Part shown: piece by piece, positions 9,712 through 19,639 of the stretch
How the letters are laid out: each line of letters opens with the position of its first letter
How positions within the stretch are numbered: position 1 is the stretch's first letter
DNA from: an uncultured Prevotellaceae bacterium
GTDB lineage: Bacteria > Bacteroidota > Bacteroidia > Bacteroidales > Bacteroidaceae
Direction: 5' to 3'
Length of the DNA stretch: 64,000 bases
Assembly: GCA_946407895.1 (NCBI GenBank)
Contig: CAMJQA010000005.1
Span: 1 to 64,000 of the forward strand
Translations under genes and position numbers: made by a program
Notes under the pieces: model-generated
The model's input: only the letters and a program-made list of their open reading frames with translations
What the model was told of the DNA's origin: nothing
Databases searched by the model: none

Positions 9712-12700
9712 TGGATTTCGGGAAATGGGCTTTCATTAACCGCAAGCTGGTTTATTTCCTGGTGGCTGTCCTGCTCCTGGGCGGTGCGTGGTCCTGCTAC
9801 GAGATGAGCAAGCTGGAGGACCCCGAGGTTAAGGTGAAGCTGGCTATGGTTGTCACGACCTATCCGGGTGCCTCGGCCCATCAGGTAGAGATGGAGGTGA
9901 CCGACGTCCTGGAGAAGCAGATACGCACGATGGGCGATATAGATAATGTAGAGAGCTATTCCTATAACGACCTCTCCATCATCCAGGTAGAGCTGCGCAG
10001 CACTATCAGCAACGACCAGGTGGAACAGTGCTGGGACCGTCTGCGACGCAAGGTGCACGATGCCGAGTCTCATTTGCCCGAGGGGGCCAGCATACCCGTA
10101 ACGAAGGAGGACTTCAGCGCCGTCTATGGCATGTTCTATGCCCTCACCTCGGACGGCCTGTCCGAGCGCGACCTCAGCCGATACGCCGAGCTGGTGAAGC
10201 GCGAGGTGGCTTCCCTGGACGGCGTGGACCGCGTAGAAATATATGGCGAGCAGAAAGACTGCATCCATATCCGCCTGCTGCAGGACAAGATGTCCAGCCT
10301 GGGCGTCCTGCCGGCCGAGGTGCTGGCTACCCTGCGGGGGCAGAACCGTACCTCCTATGCCGGCTATTACGATAATGGCGACCAGCGAATCCGCGTTACT
10401 GTGGCCGACCGTTTCCAGACTGTGGCCGATATCCGGCGCATGCTCGTTCAGGGACACGAGGACGACCAGCTACGCATCAGCGACATTGCCGATGTGGAAA
10501 AGAGCACCGAGACGCCCGTCCGCAATGCCCTTACCTACGATGGCCAGCGCGCTCTTGGCCTCCTGGTGGCAGCCTCTTCGAGTGCCGATATCGTAAAGGT
10601 GGGCAAGGCCGTGAACCGTCGCATCGATGACCTGCGACAGACACGTTTCCCCACCGGGGTGGAGTGCCACAAGGTCTTCTATCAGCCCGACCGCGTCACC
10701 TCCTCACTGGGCACCTTCGTCATAAATCTCATTGAGTCCGTCCTTATCGTGGTTATCGTACTGATGTTCACTATGGGGTTCAAGAGCGGGCTCATCATCG
10801 GAGCCAGTCTGGTGGTCATCGTCTTCGGTTCCTTCCTGGTGCTGGGCAGTGCCGACGGAACCCTGCAGCGCGTCTCGCTGGGCTCCTTCATCCTGGCAAT
10901 GGGCATGCTGGTCGATAATGCAATCGTAATAATAGACGGCATACTGGTGGACCTGAAGAGCGGCAAGTCGCGCATGGAAGCCATGACCTCCATTGGACGC
11001 CGCACGGCCATGCCCCTTCTGGGAGCTACGGTCATCGCCATTCTCTCCTTCCTGCCCATCTTCATGTCGCCCGATACGGCAGGCATCTATGTGCGCGACC
11101 TCTTCATCGTACTGGCTGTCAGCCTGCTGCTGAGCTGGGTGCTGGCGCTTACGCATGTCCCCCTGATGGCCGACCGTCTGCTGAAGGGCGAGAAGAAGAC
11201 ATCGGAAGACAGCAGACAGCAGGGCGCAGAGAATCTCTATCAGGGCCGCACCTACGAACTTCTGGGCCGTCTGCTGCGTTTATGCCTTGGGCATCGGCTC
11301 ACCGTCACGGCAGTCATGCTGGGTCTGCTGGCACTCTCGCTCTTGGGCTATCCCTATATGCGCCAGGGCTTCTTCCCCGATATGGTCTATGACCAGTGCT
11401 ATATGGAGTACAAGTTGCCCGAGGGAACCAATAGCACTCGCGTACAGAAAGACCTGGACAGTATCCAGGCCTACCTGCTTACACGTCCCGAGGTGACACA
11501 CATCACAGCCTCCATAGGCGGTACGCCAGGCCGCTACAACCTGGTGCGCACCGTGCCCCTGCCCTCCCTTTCCTACGGCGAACTCATCATCGACTTCAAG
11601 TCTCCCAAGGCACTCGAGGAGAATATCTCGGAGATTCAGTCCTACCTGACGCGTCATTATCCCGATGCCTATGTGAAGGTGAAGAAGTATAACCTGATGT
11701 TCAAGAAGTACCCCATCGAACTGCAGTTCCAGGGGCCCGATCCTGCCGTCCTGCATGCCCTGACGGACAGCGCCATGCAGATTATGAAGCAGAGCGGTCT
11801 GGTACATCTCGTCACTACCGACTGGGAACCTCGGGTGCCTGTGCTCACCGTCGATTACGACCAGGCCTCGGCCCGTACCATCGGGCTGAGCCGCCACGAC
11901 CTGAGCCTCTCCCTCATGACGGCCGGGGGCGGTATTCCCGTGGGTAACTTCTACGAGGGTATCTATCCAAATAATATCTATGTGAAGTGCGTGAACGAGA
12001 AGGGACAGCCCATCGAAAACCTCCAGGACATGCAGGTCTTCTCCATGATGCCCTCGCTGATGGGCCTGGCCAACAAGGATAACCTTGTCCGTCTGAAGAC
12101 GGGCACCCTCACCCGGGAGCAGCTGATGGCCGACCTGCTGGGGACCACCCCCTTGCGCCAGGTGAGCCGCAATATCTCCGTGGAGTGGGAGGATCCTGTA
12201 GTTCCACGCTATAACGGTCAGCGCATGCAGCGGGCACAGTGCTCGCCCCGCGACGGCTACGAGACAGAGAAGACGCGTGCAGCCCTGGCCCGCCAGATAG
12301 AGCAGAAGATTAAGCTGCCCGCCGGATACACCATGAAGTGGCAGGGCGAGAAGGCAGCCAGCGACCGCAGCATGAAGTACCTCTTTGCCAACTTCCCGAT
12401 GGCTATCATCCTCATCATAGCCATCCTCATCATGCTCTTCCGCGACTACCGCAAGCCGCTCATCATTTTCTGCTGCATACCCATGCTTTTCGTGGGTGTC
12501 GTCTCCACGGTACTGCTCACGGGCAAGACCTTCACCTTCGTAGCTATTGTGGGTGCCCTGGGCCTGATAGGTATGATCGTCAAGAACGGCATCGTGCTCA
12601 TGGACGAGATTACCCTGCAACTGGAGAGCGGCGTGGAGCCGATAACGGCCCTCGTACAGAGCAGCCAGAGTCGCCTCCGCCCGGTCATGATGGCTTCGCT

Positions 12701-12872
12701 CACTACCGTACTGGGCATGATACCCCTCCTGGGCGATGCCATGTTTGGCAGTATGGCCGTAACCATTATGGGCGGCCTCCTGTTCGGAACGCTCATTACC
12801 CTGCTGTTCATTCCTGTGCTCTACGCTATGTTCTTCGGAATTAAGAACCAGAAGTCTGCAGATGAAAAGTAA
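9708..12872 (+). CDS. RND efflux transporter permease (AcrB/MMPL type)
   Basis: 1054 aa; DPEVKVKLAMVVTTYPGASAHQVE..., GMLVDNAIVIIDGI, ALGLIGMIVKNGIVLMDEI. Confidence 0.92.
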   Translation: MMDFGKWAFINRKLVYFLVAVLLLGGAWSCYEMSKLEDPEVKVKLAMVVTTYPGASAHQVEMEVTDVLEKQIRTMGDIDNVESYSYNDLSIIQVELRSTISNDQVEQCWDRLRRKVHDAESHLPEGASIPVTKEDFSAVYGMFYALTSDGLSERDLSRYAELVKREVASLDGVDRVEIYGEQKDCIHIRLLQDKMSSLGVLPAEVLATLRGQNRTSYAGYYDNGDQRIRVTVADRFQTVADIRRMLVQGHEDDQLRISDIADVEKSTETPVRNALTYDGQRALGLLVAASSSADIVKVGKAVNRRIDDLRQTRFPTGVECHKVFYQPDRVTSSLGTFVINLIESVLIVVIVLMFTMGFKSGLIIGASLVVIVFGSFLVLGSADGTLQRVSLGSFILAMGMLVDNAIVIIDGILVDLKSGKSRMEAMTSIGRRTAMPLLGATVIAILSFLPIFMSPDTAGIYVRDLFIVLAVSLLLSWVLALTHVPLMADRLLKGEKKTSEDSRQQGAENLYQGRTYELLGRLLRLCLGHRLTVTAVMLGLLALSLLGYPYMRQGFFPDMVYDQCYMEYKLPEGTNSTRVQKDLDSIQAYLLTRPEVTHITASIGGTPGRYNLVRTVPLPSLSYGELIIDFKSPKALEENISEIQSYLTRHYPDAYVKVKKYNLMFKKYPIELQFQGPDPAVLHALTDSAMQIMKQSGLVHLVTTDWEPRVPVLTVDYDQASARTIGLSRHDLSLSLMTAGGGIPVGNFYEGIYPNNIYVKCVNEKGQPIENLQDMQVFSMMPSLMGLANKDNLVRLKTGTLTREQLMADLLGTTPLRQVSRNISVEWEDPVVPRYNGQRMQRAQCSPRDGYETEKTRAALARQIEQKIKLPAGYTMKWQGEKAASDRSMKYLFANFPMAIILIIAILIMLFRDYRKPLIIFCCIPMLFVGVVSTVLLTGKTFTFVAIVGALGLIGMIVKNGIVLMDEITLQLESGVEPITALVQSSQSRLRPVMMASLTTVLGMIPLLGDAMFGSMAVTIMGGLLFGTLITLLFIPVLYAMFFGIKNQKSADEK

Positions 12873-12886
12873 AGAACTGAAGAAAG

Positions 12887-14245
12887 ATGAAACGATATAT
12901 ATATATTATAATAATGTGTCTCGCCCTGCCCCTTTGCCAGGCCCAGGCACAGCCGCTTAGCATAGAACAGTGCCGCCAGATGGCACTGAAGTTCAACAAG
13001 GAGCGCCAGTCGGCCACTCTGAGCACCGAGGCTGCCCGCTTCACCATGAAGAGCTATTATGCCCAGTTCTTCCCCAATCTCTCGCTGGCCGGCTTTGGTA
13101 TTTACGATACGGGCGACGGCGGGCTGAATGTGGAGGGGGGCATGCTTCCCGTGGGCTCTATGGCTACGGGCAGTTTTGTGCCTTCCGGCAGTTTTGCCTA
13201 TTTCCCTGGGCTCAATCTGGACTACAAGCTGGGCTTCATCTACTCGGGCAGCGTGGTCCTGAAGCAACCGCTCTATATGGGAGGCCGTATCCAGGCTGCC
13301 TATAGGATGTCGCGTATGGCCGTCGATCTATACCGTCAGGGTGAGCGGATGACCGAAGCCGAGGTCATACAGCGGGCCGATGAGGCATACGCACGAGTCG
13401 TGAATGCACGCGAGCTACAGCAGGTGGCCGAGAAGTACCAGGCCCTGTTGCTTGAGCTGGACAAGAACGTGGAGAGTGCCGTCCGCCACGGGCTTAAGAT
13501 GGAGAACGACCGCATGAAGGTGCAGGTAAAGCTGAACGAGGTAGAGCTGCAGCTACGCCGTGCCCAGAATGGTGTGCGGCTGGCTACAATGAACCTCTGC
13601 CACGCTACGGGCCAGCCCCTCGGCACCCCCCTGGAGGTAAGCTCCCAGTACCCGGCTGTGGATGATGCCCAGGCCATTCAGACCGATGATGTGAGCGCCC
13701 GGCCGGAGATAGCCATGCTGGACTATCAGCGGCAGATAGCCGGTCAGCAAGTGCGACTGGCACGCAGCGAGATGTTGCCCCAGCTGGCCCTGTTGGCCAA
13801 GTACGGATATACGCATGGAGTGGAGTTCAACGGCCGTAGCCTCCTCGACGGATGGAACTTTGCCGGCGGGGTAACCCTTAGTATCCCCCTCTACCACTTC
13901 GGCGAGCATTCGAACAAGGTTAAGGCCGCCAAGACCAGGCTGCAACAGTCCGAGGTAGAACTCGAGAATAAGCGGGAACTGATGCTGCTGGAACTGAACC
14001 GTGCGGCTAATAACCTGGACGAGGCCCGCCTGGAGGTGTCTCTGGCCGAGAAAACACTTGCTCAGGCCGAGAACAGCATGAAACTGAGCCGTCAGCAATA
14101 CGATGCCGGGCTGGAACCCCTGAGCGACTACCTCGAGTCGCAGGCTACCTGGCAGCAGGCATACGAGTCGCTGGTGAATGCGCATTTCCAGCGCTATCTC
14201 TCTTCGGTGGCCTACCTCAGGTCTGCCGGCATGCTGGTTCAGTGA
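12887..14245 (+). CDS. TolC-family outer membrane efflux protein
   Basis: Signal peptide; LSIEQCRQMALKFNKE and heptad repeats; operon position after RND genes. Confidence 0.88.
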   Translation: MKRYIYIIIMCLALPLCQAQAQPLSIEQCRQMALKFNKERQSATLSTEAARFTMKSYYAQFFPNLSLAGFGIYDTGDGGLNVEGGMLPVGSMATGSFVPSGSFAYFPGLNLDYKLGFIYSGSVVLKQPLYMGGRIQAAYRMSRMAVDLYRQGERMTEAEVIQRADEAYARVVNARELQQVAEKYQALLLELDKNVESAVRHGLKMENDRMKVQVKLNEVELQLRRAQNGVRLATMNLCHATGQPLGTPLEVSSQYPAVDDAQAIQTDDVSARPEIAMLDYQRQIAGQQVRLARSEMLPQLALLAKYGYTHGVEFNGRSLLDGWNFAGGVTLSIPLYHFGEHSNKVKAAKTRLQQSEVELENKRELMLLELNRAANNLDEARLEVSLAEKTLAQAENSMKLSRQQYDAGLEPLSDYLESQATWQQAYESLVNAHFQRYLSSVAYLRSAGMLVQ

Positions 14246-14256
14246 AACGTGTGGGC

Positions 14257-14280
14257 AAGGGGGGCCTTCTTGCCCCCCTT
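14257..14280. terminator. Hairpin AAGGGGGGC-CTTCTT-GCCCCCCTT between convergent genes
   Basis: Perfect 9-bp stem in the gap between TolC (+) and RlpA (-). Confidence 0.5.
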
Positions 14281-14323
14281 CTCTCCTTCCCTTGGCAGGA
14301 TGTAATTCCTCCATCCTTCCTCT

Positions 14324-14800
14324 CTATTTCTCCTTCTTCCCTTCTTCCTTGTCATTATTCTCAAAGAAGTAGGCGGGCGGCTCGTCCAGGTCGAGCAATG
14401 GCGGCACGGGCTTGTCCTCGGCAAGAATCTTGTAGGGGATGCCCGTTTTGGGCAATATGGTAAACTCCATCATGCCGAAGCCCGCGGCTATGATGCCCAG
14501 CTGGCGGGCGGCTGCACGGCTCAGGTCAACAATGAACTTCCTCGAGAAAGGTCCCCGGTCAGTCACCTCCACCACCACTTCCTTTCCATTCTTCAGGTTC
14601 TTCACCTTCAGCATTGTGCCGAAGGGCAGCTTGCGGTGTGCACAGGTCATGCTGTCGCGATTATAGGGCTGCCCGTTGCTCATCTTCCGGCCATGTAGTT
14701 TATCCGAGTAGTAAGAGGCATTCCCCTTGAATGTCTCCTGACCACGAATGATGCCGGCCAGCAATACAACGATAAGGCATACTGCGAGTCTATTTATCAT
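14324..14800 (-). CDS. Septal ring lytic transglycosylase RlpA-family (DPBB) protein
   Basis: FKGNASYYSDKLHGRKMSNGQPYNRDSMTCAHRKLPFGTMLKVKNLKNGKEVVVEVTDRGPF; start moved to MINRLAV signal peptide. Confidence 0.85.
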   Translation of the reverse strand: MINRLAVCLIVVLLAGIIRGQETFKGNASYYSDKLHGRKMSNGQPYNRDSMTCAHRKLPFGTMLKVKNLKNGKEVVVEVTDRGPFSRKFIVDLSRAAARQLGIIAAGFGMMEFTILPKTGIPYKILAEDKPVPPLLDLDEPPAYFFENNDKEEGKKEK

Positions 14801-14933
14801 GCTCGTTTGGTGCATTACGATTGATTTCGGGGTGCAAGGTAGCCCTTTTTCTCCAGTTGGGCAAGTAAATTGTACTTTTATTTTGTGTTTATCACAGTTT
14901 TTCGTAAATTTGTCGGCAATTTCGTATCCATTC

Positions 14934-15752
14934 ATGAATAGAAAAGTATTGTTTCTCGGAATATGCATGGTCTGCTGGACTATGTTTTTCACGTCTTGCG
15001 TATCAAACAAGAAGATGATTTATCTGCAGGGTGCCAAGGATGCCTACGCCGTTCCCCGCGAAATCCTGCAGGCCTTCGAGCTGAAGGTGCAGCCCGACGA
15101 CCAGCTGGCCATATCGGTGAGCAGCAAGGATGCCCAGCTGGTGCAGAAGTTCAACAACACCACGCTCATTGGCGGAGCCAACAACTCCACCACAGGCACC
15201 AACAACATCAACGTATCCTCCGGAGTGGCCTATTTCCAGGTTGACAAGGCCGGCAATATCGCCTTCCCGCTCTATGGCACTCTGCATGTAGGCGGCCTGA
15301 CCACGCGCCAGATCTCCGATATGCTGCAGGAGCGCTTCCGCTCGCAGGACATACTGGATGCCGTGGTGAACACCAAGGTAATGAGCTTCAAGGTCACCGT
15401 AATGGGCGATGTGCAGACTCCCGGCACGCAGACCTATCAGGGCGAACGCCTCACCGTGCTCGAGGCACTGGGCAGGGCGGGCGACCTGAACAACAGCGCA
15501 CATCGTGACCACGTGCTTGTGGTGCGCGAGGAGGACGGACGGCGCACGGCCTATGAGCTCGACCTGCGCGACTACGAATCCGTCTTCCAGTCGCCGGCCT
15601 ACTACCTGCAGCAGAACGACGTCATCTATGTGCAGCCCAACAAGAGCCAGCGCGTAAAGGGCAGCACCGGGTTTACCTGGCTCACCGTGGGCAGCACCCT
15701 CGTGGGTATGGTAGTGTCAGTAGTCTCACTGATCGTAGCCCTGAAGAGGTAG
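14934..15752 (+). CDS. Polysaccharide export (Wza-type) lipoprotein
   Basis: Lipobox FTSCVS; ...VDKAGNIAFPLYGTLHVGGLTTRQISDML, VTVMGDVQTPGTQTYQGERLTVLEALGRAGDL; C-terminal TM. Confidence 0.87.
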   Translation: MNRKVLFLGICMVCWTMFFTSCVSNKKMIYLQGAKDAYAVPREILQAFELKVQPDDQLAISVSSKDAQLVQKFNNTTLIGGANNSTTGTNNINVSSGVAYFQVDKAGNIAFPLYGTLHVGGLTTRQISDMLQERFRSQDILDAVVNTKVMSFKVTVMGDVQTPGTQTYQGERLTVLEALGRAGDLNNSAHRDHVLVVREEDGRRTAYELDLRDYESVFQSPAYYLQQNDVIYVQPNKSQRVKGSTGFTWLTVGSTLVGMVVSVVSLIVALKR

Positions 15753-15799
15753 AACCCTAATCCTTTGAACCCCTTTAAACCCTTGAAACCCCCGAACTA

Positions 15800-18169
15800 A
15801 TGAAACAAGCACATAAAACCGTTGAGGAGACCTTCACCCTGCGTGATGCCCTAGAGATATTCCTGGACCATTGGAAATGGTTCCTTCTGTCCGTCATCCT
15901 GTGCCTTGGCCTGGCCCGTCTGTACATAGCCTCGCGCCCCAATCTATACCGTCGGCAGGCCGTCATGCTCGTAAAAGACGACAGCGGAGTGGGCGGACGC
16001 AGGGCAACGGGCGGCCTGGATGCCCTCATGCAGCTCAATGGCGTGCTCGGAGGAACAAGCATCAAGAACGAGGTTTACATCCTGCGCTCCTTCCAGCTGA
16101 TGCAGGAGGTCGTCAAGAACCTGCACCTTGACGTCACCTACACCTACAAGACCCGCCTGAAGCCCATCTCGCTCTACAACGAGCGCCCCGTCACCGTGCA
16201 GTTCCTCAGCGACTACGCCGAGCCCCTTGCCTTCCGGCTGGAGTTCCACAACGCCCAGGAGTGTACCATCTCCGAGGTGCGCTACGGCCAGAAGCTCCAG
16301 GAGCAGCAGTTCACCCGCCGCGTGCGCATAGGACAGCAGGTCGACACCCCCTACGGCCAGTTCGTCATCCTGCCCGTCGAGGCACGCCTGGAACCCTTCA
16401 TCGGGCACAGCATCACCGTGCGCCGCCTGAGCATCGAGGACGCTGCCATCGTGGCCTGCAGCAAGATCACCAGCAGCGAGATGGACAAGGAGAGCACCCT
16501 GGTGCGCCTCACCTGCACCGACTCCAACATACAGCGGGCCGACGACATACTGAACGGCATACTGGAGGCATACAAGCGCAGCATCATCGAGGACAAGAAC
16601 CAGATGGCCCAGGGCACGGCCGACTTCATCGACGAGCGCATAGAGCTCATCAGCCAGGAGCTGAGCCAGATAGAGGGCCAGCTGGCCCACTTCAAGCAGC
16701 AGACCGGGCTGGTCGATCCCAAGTCGAATGCCGATGCCTGGCTCAATCAGAGCTCCGCTGCCCGTCAGCGCACCGTGCAGGTGGAGACCCAGTGCGAGGT
16801 CGTACGCTACCTGCACGACTACATCCGGCAGAACAGCGGCGAACACAGCCTCATCCCCACCCTTGGCGGCGTGTCCGACCCCGGCATACAGACCCAGATA
16901 AGCCAGTTCAACCAACTCATGCTCGAGCGCAACAAACTGGCCGGCAACGCCAGCGAACAGAGTCCGGCCGTGGCCGAGCTGGACGGCACACTCTCGCAGA
17001 TGAGGGCAGCCATACTGGCCTCCATACAGGGCTTCCTCTCCTCGCTGGAGGTACAGCTGCAGCGCGCACAGCGCGAGGAGAGCGGACTGCGCTCCACCCT
17101 TACCGCCGTGCCCGAGAAGGAGCGCCAGGTGCTCGACATAGCCCGCCAGCAAGGCATCAAGAGCACCCTCTACACCTACCTGCTCAACAAGCGCGAGGAA
17201 ACCGCCCTGCAGCTGGCCATCACCGAGGCCAACATACGCGTCGTGGAGCGCCCCTTCGGCAACCGCTTCCCCGTGGCACCGCGCCGCGCCGTCATCAGCC
17301 TCTTCGCCCTCATCATGAGCCTCGTGCTGCCCTACTTCTACTATCGCGTCAAGGGGCTGCTCAACATGGGCGTACGCGGGCGCAAGGACATTGAGGCCCT
17401 CACCACCATACCCGTGCTTGGCGAGGTGCCCCACCGCAAGGACGGGCTGGGCGACGCCGACATCATCGTGGCCCACCAGGCAGACGACCCCATCTGCGAG
17501 GCATTCCGCATGCTGCGCTTCAGCATGAACTTCATGGGACGCGACGCCCGCGTCATCATGTTCACCAGCACCATGCCCGGCGAGGGCAAGACCTTCATCA
17601 GCCGCAACTTTGCCGCCACCCTGGGCATGACGGGCAAGAAGGTAGTGCTCATGGACACCGACATACGCAAGCGCACACAGAGCAAGCTGTCCTCCATGAG
17701 CCGCCACCAGGGACTCACCTCCTACCTCTCCGGCGCCGTCGACGACGTAAGCCAGCTGGTAGTCACCGAGAATGCCCAGTGCAACCTCGACTTCATGCCA
17801 GCCGGCGTCACGCCGCCCAACCCCGCCGAGCTGCTCATGAGCGACCGCCTGGAGAGCTGCCTCACCGAACTGAAGAAACGCTACGACTATATCATTATAG
17901 ACAACGTGCCGGCCCAGGTTGTGGCCGATGCCGGCATCGTGAACCGCGTGGCCGACCTTACCATCTACGTCATTCGCGAGGGCAAGGTAGACCGCCGCTT
18001 CCTGCCCGAGCTGGAACAGCTCCACCAGGAAGGCAAGTTCAACAACCTGTGCATCGTCATCAACGACGCCACAATGGAGAAGAAACGCTATGGCTACGGC
18101 TATGGCTACGGCGAACCCCAGAAGCGCAGCCTCTGGGACAAGCTCCGGGGCCGGGGCAAGAGGAGGTAA
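15800..18169 (+). CDS. Polysaccharide biosynthesis tyrosine autokinase (Wzc-type)
   Basis: Wzz domain; Walker A STMPGEGKTFISRNFA; DTDIRKRTQ; Tyr-rich tail RYGYGYGYGEP. Confidence 0.88.
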   Translation: MKQAHKTVEETFTLRDALEIFLDHWKWFLLSVILCLGLARLYIASRPNLYRRQAVMLVKDDSGVGGRRATGGLDALMQLNGVLGGTSIKNEVYILRSFQLMQEVVKNLHLDVTYTYKTRLKPISLYNERPVTVQFLSDYAEPLAFRLEFHNAQECTISEVRYGQKLQEQQFTRRVRIGQQVDTPYGQFVILPVEARLEPFIGHSITVRRLSIEDAAIVACSKITSSEMDKESTLVRLTCTDSNIQRADDILNGILEAYKRSIIEDKNQMAQGTADFIDERIELISQELSQIEGQLAHFKQQTGLVDPKSNADAWLNQSSAARQRTVQVETQCEVVRYLHDYIRQNSGEHSLIPTLGGVSDPGIQTQISQFNQLMLERNKLAGNASEQSPAVAELDGTLSQMRAAILASIQGFLSSLEVQLQRAQREESGLRSTLTAVPEKERQVLDIARQQGIKSTLYTYLLNKREETALQLAITEANIRVVERPFGNRFPVAPRRAVISLFALIMSLVLPYFYYRVKGLLNMGVRGRKDIEALTTIPVLGEVPHRKDGLGDADIIVAHQADDPICEAFRMLRFSMNFMGRDARVIMFTSTMPGEGKTFISRNFAATLGMTGKKVVLMDTDIRKRTQSKLSSMSRHQGLTSYLSGAVDDVSQLVVTENAQCNLDFMPAGVTPPNPAELLMSDRLESCLTELKKRYDYIIIDNVPAQVVADAGIVNRVADLTIYVIREGKVDRRFLPELEQLHQEGKFNNLCIVINDATMEKKRYGYGYGYGEPQKRSLWDKLRGRGKRR

Positions 18170-18378
18170 GTAATCATAAATGACAGGCTGAATCTCTATG
18201 TGGCCGATGAGTTTTATAAGAGAAAAAAGGCTAGTCGGTCTTTCACTGCCTCATGCACTTGATTCCTCACCACAGGGGCAATGCGCCAAACCCCAAGGGC
18301 TGTGTTCTCGGAGCGATACCTAGCAAGCAGGAATATTAAGCCATGCAAATTATTGAGACTAAAGGCAATCAAAATTTG

Positions 18379-19461
18379 ATGAATAGAGAAAAAACACTAT
18401 TTCTCTGTTCCAAGATGACTCCGATAGGGTTATATGACTATGTGTTCAAATGGACAGACAGCCTTACGGAGAGGGATTGTATTGCCTGCTTCAATTCTAC
18501 CGAAATGGAATCGGAGGTATTGAAGGCTCTGCTCGTTGCAAAAGTTCCTACCATCTTGTTCGTCATGAACCGCTTCACTGACGTAAATAACATTCAGATA
18601 GAGCGGGCGCTAAAAGAAAACAGAATGCTCATCGTAATCTTGAGGCGCAACGAGCCAAGAGGAAGAGGAGCTACGCCCAGGCTGAGGAATGAATATGTGT
18701 TGTCACTTTGCCCGCATGTCGTTTGTGGTTATATCAACAAGAATGGCAGCGTGTTCCCCCTGCTGGCAGGACGAAGAAACGTTGTAAATCTAATTGACGA
18801 AAACGCATATTTGGTGGCAGCAGAACCATTTCCAAGTCATGAACGATGGACAGTGACACAGGACAAGATGCTGCTTCGGATGTTTTATAATGACATGGGA
18901 ATCCATGCCATCCATAAGCGGTTGCAAAGGACATACGCTGCTGTGCAGTCACGCATCCATTCCATTACGCAACCAGAAGAGTTATTGAAAGGACGAGAGT
19001 TTGAGGATTACGTGCTCAGCCTGTTTAACCTTCAGGAAAGTGATGAACTCATTCTGCAAGAATGGCAGGGCGACAAATCGTATGGAATGATTCAGCCAGA
19101 AAACAATAGCAATCCCGACTTCGTCTTCCGATACAGACAAGACGAATTTGCCGTAGAATGTAAGTGGCGAGGGAAACTAAGTCAAGATTGGGTTAACGAC
19201 TTGTTCCCGCCAAGAAGGATTGATAATTATAAGCATTTCTCCCAAATCCGGCATATGCCAGTAACCGTCATCCTTGGCGTAGGCGGAGAGCCATGCAACC
19301 CGGAATTTCTTTACAAAATTCCTTTAGAGGGAATCATTCCTATCACCTTAGGAAATCAATCAATAGTTGATTATCTATACCCTTTATCGTCGTTCGACAT
19401 TTCTACGTTCTTACAACAAAGTGAGAAGCACAAGGAGAGAGCCTATACACATAATGAATGA
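18379..19461 (+). CDS. Uncharacterised protein: SLOG/DprA-like N-terminal region + Myb/SANT-like HTH + Mrr-like PD-(D/E)XK nuclease domain
   Basis: RNEYVLSLCPHVVCGYINKNGSVFPLLAGRRN resembles DprA/SLOG; RWTVTQDKMLLRMFYNDMGIHAIHKRLQRTYAAVQSRIHSI; GREFEDYVLSLFN...NPDFVFRYRQDEFAVECKWR (D-x13-ExK). Start could also be 18343. Confidence 0.6.
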   Translation: MNREKTLFLCSKMTPIGLYDYVFKWTDSLTERDCIACFNSTEMESEVLKALLVAKVPTILFVMNRFTDVNNIQIERALKENRMLIVILRRNEPRGRGATPRLRNEYVLSLCPHVVCGYINKNGSVFPLLAGRRNVVNLIDENAYLVAAEPFPSHERWTVTQDKMLLRMFYNDMGIHAIHKRLQRTYAAVQSRIHSITQPEELLKGREFEDYVLSLFNLQESDELILQEWQGDKSYGMIQPENNSNPDFVFRYRQDEFAVECKWRGKLSQDWVNDLFPPRRIDNYKHFSQIRHMPVTVILGVGGEPCNPEFLYKIPLEGIIPITLGNQSIVDYLYPLSSFDISTFLQQSEKHKERAYTHNE

Positions 19462-19639
19462 GAAGCGCAAGCAATTTTCTAATGCCTATAAGGCATGGAG
19501 CACAGAAGACGACAAACTACTTGTCACTCTACATCATGAAAACAAAAGCATAAAAGAACTTATGACCATATTTAAGCGTAATGAGGGTGCCATATATTCA
19601 AGAATTCGGAAACTTACAAGCAAGGCCAATAGAGAATAA
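19454..19639 (+). CDS. Small (61 aa) Myb/SANT-like HTH protein
   Basis: AWSTEDDKLLVTLHHENKSIKELMTIFKRNEGAIYSRIRKL aligns with the HTH of the preceding protein; start overlaps the preceding stop by 8 bp. Confidence 0.6.
   Translation: MNEKRKQFSNAYKAWSTEDDKLLVTLHHENKSIKELMTIFKRNEGAIYSRIRKLTSKANRE

Noticed and set aside
11280-12620. 446-aa minus-strand ORF
   Set aside because: Antisense to the RND permease, no domain recognised.
8707-14245. RND/TolC operon as a novel system
   Set aside because: Standard tripartite efflux arrangement; nothing unusual in gene order or motifs.
15944-18025. 693-aa minus-strand ORF
   Set aside because: Antisense to the clear Wzc-type kinase, with a repetitive Gly/His/Val/Ala translation.
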